64,000 bases of DNA from Ulota crispa (Eukaryota; Streptophyta; Bryopsida; Orthotrichales; Orthotrichaceae): NCBI GenBank assembly GCA_963920765.1, contig OY987249.1, positions 4,001,230 through 4,065,229 on the forward strand, written 5' to 3'. Positions 35,506-47,290 of this stretch are shown in pieces. The first letter of the stretch is position 1, and each line of letters starts with the position of its first letter. Made by a program: the position numbers and the translations under genes. The notes under the pieces were generated by a model. That model did not search any database and was not told the DNA's origin. It was given only the letters and a program-made list of their open reading frames with translations.

Positions 35506-35849
35506 AATAACCTCTACCTCTCAGAGTTTAGGAAAGCGGGGGTTGTCTCAGACATGTTCTAGGTTTTAGGTCTTCCTTTTGCCATTATAGTCTTCATGGC
35601 CATGAAGGGCCCCACTCTGACGTATGAAATAAGAATGATATAGGCTATATGCAAAACAACTTAAGAGACACTATTAGATTTTACAATGAGAAGTAAAAAG
35701 AAAAGCAACATTAAAAGAATTTGGAACAACAGTCATTGGATAAATTGAAGTAAGACTTGCAAAAGGGAGGTGGATAATCCAATTATGAATTATCATAATA
35801 AACATTAACAGTCACAGGCCATTGTAAAATCAAAAGGCATTGCATTGTA

Positions 35850-36345
35850 GTTAAAGGAACAGAACATGTTACGCATTTTAGGTATCTGTTACATGTATGG
35901 GTCTTGGCAATTTGTAACAAGATTGCCAATTCAAGGGATCTACAATAACTATCATGAATTTTCTATCTAAAATTAGTCCGTGCGTGTCAAGATTCTGCAG
36001 AAGAGACCTAACTACTTTCTGAGGTTTAGGAAAACAGTGTCTGATGACCGGAGCCGGTACTCCTCCAATGAATACAATCTTTGATCTAACCTCCCGGGGA
36101 AGAATTCAATGAAGAAGCACTGTTAGTGTCTCCTTGCGCATTGAAGACCAACATCCACATACTGGTCGGTCAAGCAAAGCACGGATGAGTCTGACAAAGT
36201 CCAATCAGACTTGAATATTTTGAGGAAGATCCCCAGGACCACCCTCAAAGCATAGAGATCCCCACAGTATAATGAGCAACGCCTCTTGCAAAGAGCAATC
36301 TCACGACAAAGTCATTTCAGTGGTATGGCGGAACTCTCCTCCATC
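35850..36345 (-). pseudogene. Coding-like relic 3' of the FCP1-like fragment
   Basis: On the - strand two frames both look protein-like. One contains VVRSLLQNLDTHGLILDRKF with two internal stops, and the other contains LGIFLKIFKSDWTLSDSSVL with more stops. I cannot decide which was the real frame. The unit ends next to a GTGGGATCCCAC-type palindrome (36346-36357) and is downstream of the FCP1-like domain on the same strand. It may therefore be a later exon of that decayed gene. No family was recognised. Confidence 0.3.
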
Positions 36346-36963
36346 GCGGGATCCCACGACAAATCATGCATACAATGACATGGACAACCAAACAAATTGT
36401 CCTAGTAATACAAAAACAGGATTCAATTACTAAATGTTAGAGTTGAAGTTGTAGGGTTGGATTTGAAATGGTAAACTGAAAGAACATGTAGTTATCTCAA
36501 AAACTCCTGATGTGCACACGTATAGCTACTAAGTCCAAAATCAAGATGTATAAGGTTGAAACATCAGCAATGATATAGGACAAGGAATAATTCTCTAAAA
36601 CAAAATTTTGGTACATGTTGAACAAATGTGACAGAAAAATCTATTAAGATATATAATATAGTTGGGAGCAATACACATTCAACAAGATACAATAGTGCAT
36701 GATTGGACTAGCCAATGAGAGTTGGTACATTGCATATGCAAATAAGAAAAAAGAGTGAAGTGCTCAGCTGCACAACTTAGTGTGCATTAAAAAAAAGTCC
36801 CAAAATATATAGATGACCACCAAAAAAGTAAAAGAGAGTTCGACCGATGGAGATAGCATGTTGTAAACCTTGACAAAAATAGTCCTATACAGTAAGAACA
36901 ACTAAGCTACATTTGTAATGAGGACGCCGCTAATTTGAGAGAGGAACTATTGTGGGATTCCAC
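36346..36963. repeat. Two palindrome copies (GTGGGATCCCAC family)
   Basis: GCGGGATCCCAC at 36346-36357 and GTGGGATTCCAC at 36952-36963. Both lie between coding-like relics on the - strand. Confidence 0.75.
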
Positions 36964-36989
36964 GCAAGAAATGTCACGAAAGCCCATTC

Positions 36990-37639
36990 AAAATTTCCTG
37001 CACAAGACTTGAATCTCTAGGCTCCGGGCTTTGGCCGCCCAAAAGCAGATGTGCCTTAACAAAGTCGACCGCACCTTCTTGCGAGTGAAATAGACTTTAA
37101 AGCCATGGACAAAGGTGGTGCATCAAGAAAGTGTCACTCACTTTGCCAGTCCATGATGTTAGATGGACAGCGTTAAACTCATTGTTGAGGAGGTTCTTGA
37201 CTGGATTGTCATCAATTAGTATAACCTAATCTAATGATTCCAACTACTCAAAATTCTTGTAATCCTCTAGAGCCTTCAAAAAAATTGGTTTAAATGGCTT
37301 CTCAGGCATCCTGTAGGAAGTGGTCTTGCAAGCAGATTGAGTTAAGTACTTGACGTTGCCGCGATCAAATGAGCAGCCTTTGAGCAAATCATTAACCAAA
37401 GACGACATATTCAGATCATTGACACAGTTCCAAAAGGCAACACGAGCTTTAGAAACCAACCAATCTAGGAAATCGCAAACACCTGGTCTTGTCTCAATAG
37501 AACTCTGCTTATTGACAAAAATTCTATTAATCAAGACTCCGTTCAAGTCTAGGACCACCAAATACCGTCGAATAGATACCTCATTCATGTCCATTGGCAC
37601 TAGAAGGAAATGAAGGTATAAACGACTGCAACCTCCCAA
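36990..37639 (-). pseudogene. Degraded FCP1/HAD-type phosphatase domain
   Basis: The first part (37639-37244) reads RRYLVVLDLNGVLINRIF, then ETRPGVCDFLDWLVSKARVA, then MPEKPFKPIFLKALEDY. After two stops it resumes as VILIDDNPVKNLLNNEFNAV and ends near SQEGAVDFVKAH. This is the FCP1-homology (NIF) fold of the HAD superfamily in its correct order: DxN motif, RPG loop, KPI(F/V)LK and the DD motif. In FCP1 enzymes DLDxT carries two catalytic aspartates. Here the second is Asn (DLNGV), as in several plant FCP1-like proteins, so activity would be doubtful even before decay. In-frame TGA, TAG and TAA codons after the first block show it is broken. A palindrome copy (36952-36963) lies just 3' of it. 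Confidence 0.75.
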
Positions 37640-37719
37640 CTACCAAATCTGGGTCAGTTGCAGGTTTAGGGAGTGACTAGGGAAAAAGTAGCTGACCTAC
37701 CAAAAAGTTGATGTGGAAG

Positions 37720-38340
37720 GTACCTAGTTGTATAGCAGTTGTACGTAGTTGTATTGCAGTTGGACGTAGTTGTATTGCAATTGCATATACAACGACAAAA
37801 CCAAAGTGACAACTACAAGGGATGTAGACATTTTCATCATTTATTTTCTATCACTTCTTGGATGTAAACTACTAATGTGGCTTATGTCATCCAACACAGT
37901 TGTATTGTAGTCAAAGGTGGATTCATGATACTACTACAGCCCTACTACAATACGACTAGAACACAACTGCACCTTTTTTTTCTCAATTCTTGTTCTTGTG
38001 AATTTTTTTCCTCACATTTAGCTGCCCTGGGCAGTGCTTTCTTCTACAAAAATCCAACTCTAGGTGGGTGTGAATGCATTTCATTGCGTCAGTTGTGATA
38101 GAGTTGTGTTGCAGTTGTTTATGCAATTCTATACAACTGGGTTATTACTTGGATACAACTGCGCTTTAACTAGCCCCTATCTTTCACTGCTTTCCCTATT
38201 CTCACCTTCTCAATGTTCATTTCTTTGGGTTTTTTTGCAACCTTGGAAAGAAATCTTTGTTCCACTCATTGTTGCTCATGTAAGTGTGAACGCTGCCTCC
38301 GTACGCAGTTGCTTGGCAGTCGAGACGTAGTTGGCAACAG
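37720..38340. repeat. GTAGTTGTATT-type degenerate repeats
   Basis: Words such as CGTAGTTGTATTGCAGTTG recur through this stretch in loose spacing. They belong to the same family as the 11-bp repeats at 41.9-43.5 kb. No gene is supported. The short open frames are built from the repeats. Confidence 0.5.
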
Positions 38341-41040
38341 ATTTAGCTACTACTAACTCACTACTACAATGTGACTGACACATTGCTTCCATTTATAATT
38401 TTCAAAACCCATTTTTTTGTTCATTTAAACATCTCATGCTATTATTTGTTGCCATGGGCATCAAAGTTTACCACAACCTCATCTTCAGCTCTTGGTGTGA
38501 ATGTGTTCTAATAAACAAGTTGTATTGCAATTATATCCTTTTGTTTTTTAAATTCACTTTTATATTGTAGTATCACTCAAAAACAATTGTATGCATGATG
38601 ACTGCTACTCATATTTTTTGCAACAAATTACATTCTCTGTTTACATAAAGTTTTCTTGCGACTTTTTGTTGCTCTAAACAACAATGGTACTAGCATTTAT
38701 GTTGTTAGTTGTTGATATGAATGTATTTTATTGGAACAGTTATATTGCAATTGTATTTTATTTGTTTAATAGTGTTTTATTAACGTGCAAATATTTTGTA
38801 AGATTGTCTCATAGTTGCATTACAGTTGCATAGAAAACAAATTTTGCAATTTTTTTAAATATGGTTACAAAATTATTTTGCAAATATAGAGAAGTTATTT
38901 AGCAAATTAGTCTTCACTATTATTTTAAAATTAGTAGGCTCAAAATTTTATTGATGCTTTTTGATTTTCTAAATGAATACTCTTATTTAAAGGTTTAAGT
39001 ACTCTCTTGTATTTATAATGGCATTCTTATAATATTGGACATTATCCATTTGATTTAAGTTACAATTAAATATTCTTGATAATCTAAAATTGTTAGTAAA
39101 TTATTCTTTGCACATTTTGTGATTGCATTTACTACAAAAGGTATTAACAATCATTTTGAAATTGCTTTGCCTCAACAATTTTGAACAATTTCATTTTAAA
39201 CATGATAAAAACATTCAAAATATCTACCATTATTTTTTTAACATACATTTTTTTTGACACAGCTTTTTAGTTTAATTCATTATGAATATTAATAAAAATA
39301 TCTATATAATTTGATTTTAAAAAAACGGCTTCAATAGTTTAATCATCTTGTATTAAAAAACTCAACTCAAAGTTGAACCTGATATTCTATGTAAATATGA
39401 ATGCCTTTCCGTACTATAATTTTTTTTTTTTGATTTACATCAAGGATGTATGATTGAAATGTGAAAGAGATTATTTTGTAACTTTAATATTTAGTTTAAT
39501 TTTTTTACATAAATCATTGTTATATTGCTATTTTAGTTTTTTAATATTTCTAATGTTCAATCAATCTCTTTGACATCTATTTGCAAATACATAGCTAATA
39601 ACTCCTCTTTTTAAATAATATCTAAAAAGTTTTCATTTTCAAATGGCTCACAGTTTCCTTGAACTGTTTGTACATATTAATAAGCAATTTCTGATGATAA
39701 CATTTCTTATATCAATGCCTTTAATACATAAAAAATTTAAATATTGTTTATTACAACTCTGCTTGTAGTTGTTTTGTAATTGCCCCTAAATGCTAACAAC
39801 ATGAAATTACATAAATAAATGCACTTCAACTGTAATCAATTATAGTGTTATTAATTGTAAATATGTCTTGGTTATTTTAGAATTGTATTAAGTAATGATA
39901 AACATGCAATCAAATAAACAAATGCATTATAAATAACAATGATTTAACAATATTTATAGCTTATATTACAATAAAAATTACTATTGATACAAAGACCATT
40001 ATATATTTTTATTACTACCATGTTTGATTTAGATTAGATTGTTTTATAAAAATTATTCAATCAAAAGACTCATTATTTCACTTGACAATAATTGCAAAAC
40101 TTTTGGAATATTATTGTAGAGTTTATTTATTTGTTGAAATGTTAAGTCTAAAATGATTATAATTATGATCTAAAATTTACATAGAAACTTTTGCACATTC
40201 AAAAACTTCAATAAGTATAAACCAAAATATAATCAATAACATCATTAATTAATTATGCATATTTATTTGCTGATTTTATTAACATTGAACTTCAAAAATC
40301 TTATCGTAGTAAATACTGATGCTTATTAAATTTTTGATGATACATTAGTATTATGAAAAATTAAAGCATAGTAAATTTATTAAAAAAATGAAAAAATTAG
40401 GCTGAGTTTTTTTGATTTAATTAAATTTTTGATTTAATCCAAGTATTTTTAAATAATCAACCAGTCAACTTCTCAAAAGCAATTGATGTTGTTTTAACTT
40501 ATTAACCATTCTATGTTGGACAAGTTATTGGCATTATTTATCAAATTCAATTTTAGTTCTTACTTAACTATTCAAAAATTTCAAAAATTGATTTCAAAAT
40601 CTAAAATATGTATATATATATATAATGGACAAAAAAAAAATTCAAATTAGATAATGAAACATATGTAATTTATAATCAAAATCTTGTATGAGTTCCAAAT
40701 ATCAGTTGGGAGTTATGCATTTTCTACAAAATATCTTTGTTCTTTTAATTTTTGGGAAAAAAATACTTATCCACCAATTAAAAACAATCCAATTTGGATA
40801 TATGGAAATTATCAAATGTTGTAATCAAATTTACAATATTTTTAAATTTAAAAGTTGCTTTATTGCCTTAAATTCTAATAGAGTTAATGATTACAATTAA
40901 TGTATTATTATACATACAATTATGAAATCATCACAAATTTGTTTTATATGTGTAAAAAGAGTATTTCTAAGCTTGATGACTTGAACCTTTAATATAGCTT
41001 TAAAAATTCCAAAAAGTTCAGTTTTATTGCAATGAAATTA
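38341..41040. other. Very AT-rich region, no gene recognised
   Basis: Nothing but short AT-rich open frames and homopolymer tracts. I see no domain, exon-like segment or clear transposon end. Confidence 0.5.
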
Positions 41041-41432
41041 AGGAATTACTAGAGCAACACCCTAAATTACAGTGGACACCCCATGTGAGCATGAAATTTG
41101 TTAATTTAGTGTTGTTTTTTATTTATTCAAGTGGTCCATCTCCATTCAATTACAATATTGCTACTTCTTTGAAAGAAAACATGACAAACACAAATTTTTG
41201 TTAAAGTATTATTGCACCAATATTATATTTTAATGTATTTTTCTTTAAGTAACTCAAAAGTCCTATATTCTTAGTTTCATATTTAAGCACGCCTATTTTA
41301 TTAGTATAGCCTTAGAATGATAAAAGTGAAACAAATCTTTTGATCCAAATAAAAAATCAGCATTAAAAATCACATTTCATGCTCACAAGGGGTGTCTTGT
41401 TAGCAATTTAGAGTGTTGCTATGGTAATTCCT
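41041..41432. mobile_element. Foldback MITE of about 390 bp
   Basis: Left end AGGAATTACTAGAGCAACAC. The right end on the other strand is AGGAATTACCATAGCAACAC, and the arms continue through GACACCCC and GTGAGCATGAAAT. Flanks TGAAATTA and TGAATTAT suggest a diverged 8-bp duplication but are not identical. It is non-coding. Confidence 0.75.
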
Positions 41433-42895
41433 TGAATTATTGAAAGAAACAATATCAATATTTGAAACATTATGACAACAAAGTTAGAAGTTAAAAAGAA
41501 CTATGATCCAAAAATAAATTGATCATATCAATCATTTTAGTTTTTTTTAAGATAGAAGACTAAAAAATAATAATAATCTTTCTTCTAAAATAATTTTGTG
41601 CATTCCAATATTAGATGTAAGAACTTCAAAATTTGTGAAGTGGTTTGTTCTTAATGCTTCATAGTTTAGATATTAACATGTATATAGTCCATTTCAAGGT
41701 GAAATTATATTTTGAACACATCTCTATTATTAAATTAGTTAAAAACACATATCCTTTTAAGTTATAAAGGCAATAATTCCTAAAATTGGGTTATAGTTTT
41801 TAGATCATTAATTATAAGAAAAATATGTAATAAATGAATAAGTTCCATAACAAGTGCATAACTGTAATTGAGTCATTTTGTAGTTGTTTCATAGTTATTG
41901 TATAGTCATTTGGTTGTTTATAGTCATGCACTTATTGTGCAGTTGTGATGTAGTTGTGATGTAGTTGTTGTGTAGTTGTATTCTAGTCGTTTATTGTCCA
42001 TTTTCTCTCAGTGCATCTGAACCCTTGATTAAGATTAGGGTTGGTAGTTTGGAGGGTGGAGATGTGGCCGCCACTCTTGTATCCTAGGGTCTAGGGATAA
42101 AAGGGCATGCATGGTTCCTCTCTTCCACTCATTCTTCTCACTTGTAGGGCAAAGCTCTGCCAAGATTTTTTGGGAAAGAAAGTCCCTTCTCTTTTGTTTT
42201 AGCTTGTTTCATTTGCTTGCTGTAAGTTTGAATTTGGTCTTTATTTTTTGAAAATTATTGAGGTTCTTCCTTATGCTAGTAGCTTTCCAATGACACCAAG
42301 CACGCTAGATTTTGAGTTTTGAGGAGTTTTTGGTGGATTTTCTAGTAGAAGGATGTCTACTAGATGGCAGTTTTTAACCCAACTTCAAAAATCCACATCT
42401 TGGTGAGTTTTAGCTCAATTTTTGTGGAAGTTTGTATACTGGATATGTGGTAGAGTCTAGTTTTTGAAAAAAGATGAAACCCTTATCTTGAGTTGTTAGT
42501 GAAATATTGATTGCATTTTAAATGCATAGTGGTTTTCAGCTCTATGGGTGCAATTAGGTAGTTTTCAGAAAATCATATCTCATTGTGTATATAGGATCTT
42601 ATGATGTGGCTTACATGGCTGCTAATCTTTGTTAATCCAAATGTCAAAAGTGGGCTTTTACAATTTTTAGGTTCATTTTGAAGTTTTGACAAGAGTTTAG
42701 AGAAAGTAGGGTTTGAGTGCTTTTACCGTACTATTAGTAAGAGTTTGCAATTTATAGAAGCACAATGTGCAATTAGAGTGCAACTACAATAGATTTTAGG
42801 ATTTAGGTTAATTCCTATTGCAATTGGTTTGCAATTAAATTTCAATGTATTGACTACCAATTTTTGCAAATAAATTGTGGCTCTGTACTTTGTCG
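41433..42895. other. Intergenic with 11-bp repeats at 41.9 kb, no gene recognised
   Basis: AT-rich DNA without a supported frame. At about 41938-41992 there are five 11-bp units of the type GTAGTTGTGAT. They are in the opposite orientation to those at 42965-43041. Confidence 0.5.
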
Positions 42896-42964
42896 AAATT
42901 GGTTGGCAACTGTAGTACAACTGGTTACTAGTTGTGTTACAATTGAAGTTGATGTTACATTCCT

Positions 42965-43041
42965 TTACAACTGTAGTACAACTGCAGTACAACTGCATTA
43001 CAATTGTGTTACAACTATGTTACAACTGTGTTACAACTGCA
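42965..43041. repeat. Seven tandem 11-bp units
   Basis: Seven consecutive units of the form TACAACTGYAK, all exactly 11 bp. They vary mainly at the last three bases. The open frames over this stretch are repeat translations. Confidence 0.9.
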
Positions 43042-43302
43042 TTGTTGGTTCTTTCATGTGGCACAACTGGATTACAATTGAATAGCAACTAAAACTTGTT
43101 GTGTATTACTAGAGTGGCAGTAGTTTAAAATTACATTGTCAATTGCTTTGAATTCATTCTCTATTTATAGTTGTATGGTAGTTGTGAGCATGATTGTTAT
43201 TGCTTCATGTATTTTTTCTATAACAAGCAATGGTTATAACCAAATAAAAAATAACAAAAAAACTTCAAAAATCAATATTCACAAAATCAACATAAACAAC
43301 TA

Positions 43303-43478
43303 TAGTACAACTATAGTACCACTACACTACCACTACACTTCCACTACACTTCTACCACACTACAGCCACACTACTACCACACTACAATTAGAATACAACT
43401 ACATAACAAGTACATTACAACTATATAATAATCATATTACAATTGCATTACAACTACACCACAACTAGACTACAACCA
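43303..43478. repeat. Sixteen tandem 11-bp units
   Basis: About sixteen consecutive 11-bp units of the type CATTACAACTA or CACTACCACTA. The strict 11-bp register is kept although the sequence drifts a lot. Confidence 0.85.
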
Positions 43479-43680
43479 CACAACAATTCATTACAATTAC
43501 GTGTGACATGCACAATTACTATATTAAAACTACCTCCCAACTACTTTACAGCTAGTATACGACTGCAAAGTAGTCATGTCTTATTACAGAGGTAGTGTGA
43601 TACAAAAAGAATTATCAAACAAAAAACTTTCCAATAACTAGATTTTGGACACGTGGCAGTAGGCGATGCATGAGTCAAAT

Positions 43681-43804
43681 GTACATTGAATGCTATCTTG
43701 AGATATCTGAAAAAGATTTCAAGAGACAAAGGAAAAAGAAGGGTACACTGAATATTGTCTTGGGATATGTGAAAAAGATTTCAGGAGATGAAGGAAAAAG
43801 AAGG
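43681..43804. repeat. 62-bp tandem duplication
   Basis: Two adjacent 62-bp units begin GTACATTGAATGCTATCTTG and GTACACTGAATATTGTCTTG. Both end GGAAAAAGAAGG. They differ at about nine positions. Confidence 0.85.
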
Positions 43805-45467
43805 GCAGCAAGGGTTGTGACCACAAAAAAATTTTGAATTTTCATGGATGAAAGTTTTTTTCATTGAAGTTGCAGTTGTGGTAGATATCATTGAGTCACA
43901 ACGACTGTTTCATGACTGCTTCACGACTATTTTTGAATAGAATACGAGTGAGAATGTTTTGCAGTTGTAATGGCTTGAAAAGCTCCATTCCCCACTGAAA
44001 TGTAGTTGCCATACAGTCACCACGTAGTTGCTAGTTGGAGTCGTTTATTGGCCTTTTTCTTCTAGTGTGGGATCGTTTTGACATCTCTGTCAACATCTGC
44101 AAAAAAAATTGTATGGTAAATAATTTTGGCCTCATCAACAAAGTTGTGGTAATGAGTTACCGAATGTAACCACTGGGGAAATAAGATCACTCACCGTTGA
44201 CATTCCCAACAACGTTGACACTTCCATCCAATTCCATTGGAATTCTTTGGAACGTCGAGCTTGGTCCCGCATCATTTCCCGCACCCTACCCAAGTGCGAT
44301 ATCAAAAATGTTTTGGTAAGTAAAGAGGTGCGCAAGTCTTACGGCTTTAGTGTGCCTAGACTCTCGAGTTTTGTAGCTGCGTGTAGAGTCATGATTGAAA
44401 CAAGAAAATTGTGCAAAAACTTTGAACATTCCCCACAAGCGGACCTTCTCACTCTATATGTCAGCAAGATCAACAAAATTGACAGTTGACTTTAGTGAAT
44501 CCTGTTTCACATGCAAAGTTGCTAGACTAAGAGCAAATAAATCAGTCATTGTATCCAGTACAACTTGCGTAGACATGGGTTTAGCGGGACCTGATTCTAA
44601 GTCTGTTGAAACGCTGTCATCGAGTGCGGCTGATGTATTTCCCTCCATTGTGGGATCCTGCGCTGACTCCTGCACGGTATTCTTCTGCCTCTTCCTCTCC
44701 ACCACACCAAATCCGGAGTCACTAACTGTGGAGCTAACTTCGTTCTCTGTAGACTTCTCTGTCAGCGTTCAAACAGCAGGCACTTTGGTATCCCTCGATA
44801 AGGATGTGGGCAATGCAGAATGTGCTTCTAGAGCGGCTGAATTTGCATTGGCATCTACTATAGCAACGAGGGCTGTTGGCATAGGCAAATCGACGACAGT
44901 ACTAAGTGCCCGAAGACATAAGCGCGAATTACAATGAGGGATGTCCTCAGCGTGGGCTTCATCGTCGTTGGAAATTGGTGTGACAACTAACTAGCTCTGG
45001 ATTTGTCATCTTGCGGGTATCCTAGGGGCTTTGGCTGACTTTGACAACTTCTTTGATGGCTTCACTGTGTTCTCTTGGGGTTGAACTACCTGCTCTGGTT
45101 TCTTTACAAATTTATTTGAGGAGGTAGCCGCTGATCTAGAGGAAAGTCCCTTCTTATTGGACAAAACAATAGACTTCGCCTTTGCCGGTTTCATTGAAGG
45201 AACTGTTGGATTGGACTGCTTGGGTTTGGAGCGACTCCGGACTAACCGCCTTTGCGTGATTTTGACATGAGGAACCACTTGCGATTAGTGCAATGAAAAG
45301 GGGATATGAATAAGTGTGTAAAAGCTGGAATTGAGGAGTATCTCCCATCGTAAGATACCATGATGTGTGACATTGCCGGGTCCCGGCTGCGATCTAGCAT
45401 GGATTCCAAAGAAGAATGGGAAGAATGGGGATGTAAGATCAATGGAAAAACCCAACTATCTCTTATT

Positions 45468-45479
45468 GTGAGATCCCAC
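45468..45479. repeat. Palindrome copy in presumed intron
   Basis: GTGAGATCCCAC followed by AATAG, between two coding-like segments of the - strand pseudogene. Confidence 0.75.
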
Positions 45480-47278
45480 AATAGACAAAGAGAACTTATA
45501 GAATCCGGTGGGTGAATGACCTTACATCCGCAACTTCCGGCATGTCAAGCAAATCATCACTGCCGTCGCTGGATTTTGAGGAGTTGTCATTATGTACATT
45601 TTGAGCGATTGCGGCTGGCAGAGACAAAATCTAGTCAAGGATGTTGTTGGTCACAATGGCAACCTCAGTCGATCTTGAGAGATCTCAAATTTGACAAGCA
45701 ATGATCTCCGCGGCAATTTTGGCTTTTTCAGAGTCAACTACTTCTAGAATCTTGCATTTGACTATCTGAAAATTAAACTTGGATGTCAAAAATAAGGTGT
45801 TGATGAATTGAATAATAAAATAAGCGGAGAAAACAAAGTCATGGACAAGGAGGATCTACCATTCCAAGGTTAGTAAACTTAGGGCCACCATTGACATTCA
45901 TGAGAACCATGTCGTCTGACAAGTGCTGCTTGAACATATTGCGTGTAGTTTATAATCTCATCCAAGAAAGCCGAAGACGCCTCCAGAATCTACTCTTGTC
46001 CTCTGTATTGTCCATCACATAGAATGGAGAAATCTCATCCTTACCATGGAAGTAGGTAGCAAAACTATTCGCGTTACTGTTGTCTTTGAAAATTCTAAAA
46101 AGGACAATCACAAAAACATTATATTGAGTACCAGCAATTGGACTTGGGAAATTGTCTGCTGTAAGTGGGAAGTAGTTAATGAGGTGAAAACCCCAGACTT
46201 TAGACTTTGCCTCCTTCTTCTTGACTACCAAGTGACTTTGAATTTAAAAAAGGCCAGCGACGTCCGTCAAAAATACTGCTAGTGATTGAGCAACAAGTCT
46301 CATATTAATTCTGGCTTTGTCCTTCTCCATCGTGTCAAAAAGCTTCTTCAGCTTTCGGTCTTCAAAAAACTTAGCACGAACTCTTGTGGCTGCTTCTTCA
46401 AACATAAAGTAGAAATAAATGTGATACTTCTGTACTCCGTGCCACTTTACAACACTCGGCTCTGCTAAAACAGCACTAATGTTCTAGGCTGATTTGTCCA
46501 TTGTCATGCACATGTACTAGTGTGCAAATGCAAAGTCGCGATCCTCTTCAATGGCAACCACTGTATCCTCATCCTTAGAAGTTCTCCAGAGATCAATAAT
46601 CCAAGCCGGACAAGCATTGGCGTTGGTAGTCCTATTTAGTCCAACAGTCCGTCCTAGAAGCCATTTCTTCCTGGTGCTAGTGTCATATGCCATGTTCACC
46701 CAATGCATATCTGAAATCTTCTTCTTTGCCGCAAAGGCGTCCCATTCCTCTGCAGTATAAGGTACGTAATCTTTAGAATTGTTGAATAGTGGCTTCTATT
46801 TGTAGTGGAAGAGGAGCTCGTTCTTCATTGTCCTCTCATGTCTAATCCACGTCCCCGCGGCCAATAGCAATTAAATTGAATTTGCCTGGTTAGTGGATTT
46901 TGCTCTAGAGCTCTTCACAAAAACCAACTTCTTCTTGACTTGCGTCGCGAGGAAAGCAATGTCTTCCGGTCAAAGTCTGTAGATCATCTTGAGGTCGTAC
47001 TGAGTGAGGGGCTTTTGGTTCGCTGATCGTTCATCTTCTATTTTTCCTGACCCATCCGGTAGAATACCCTTCACGTAGACTTCCTCAATCTTGACCCAGC
47101 GCTGAACCACGGCGTCATCCTCCACAAACATTAAGGGAATTTTTGGATCGGAGGCCACCTTTGATCCTTTAATGTTTGTGAAGATTGTCGACAGTAGAGG
47201 ACTAAATTTATGTAAAATTGTGAACCAAGATTTAACGAATAAGGAAAATGCTGTGAGAATACCGGATATCTAATCATT

Positions 47279-47290
47279 GTGGGATCCCAT
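47279..47290. repeat. Palindrome copy in presumed intron
   Basis: GTGGGATCCCAT between the coding-like segments that end at 47304 and begin at 47158 on the - strand. Confidence 0.75.

Noticed and set aside
43136-43468. 110-codon Thr/Tyr/His-rich frame
   Set aside because: It is a translation of the 11-bp tandem repeats.
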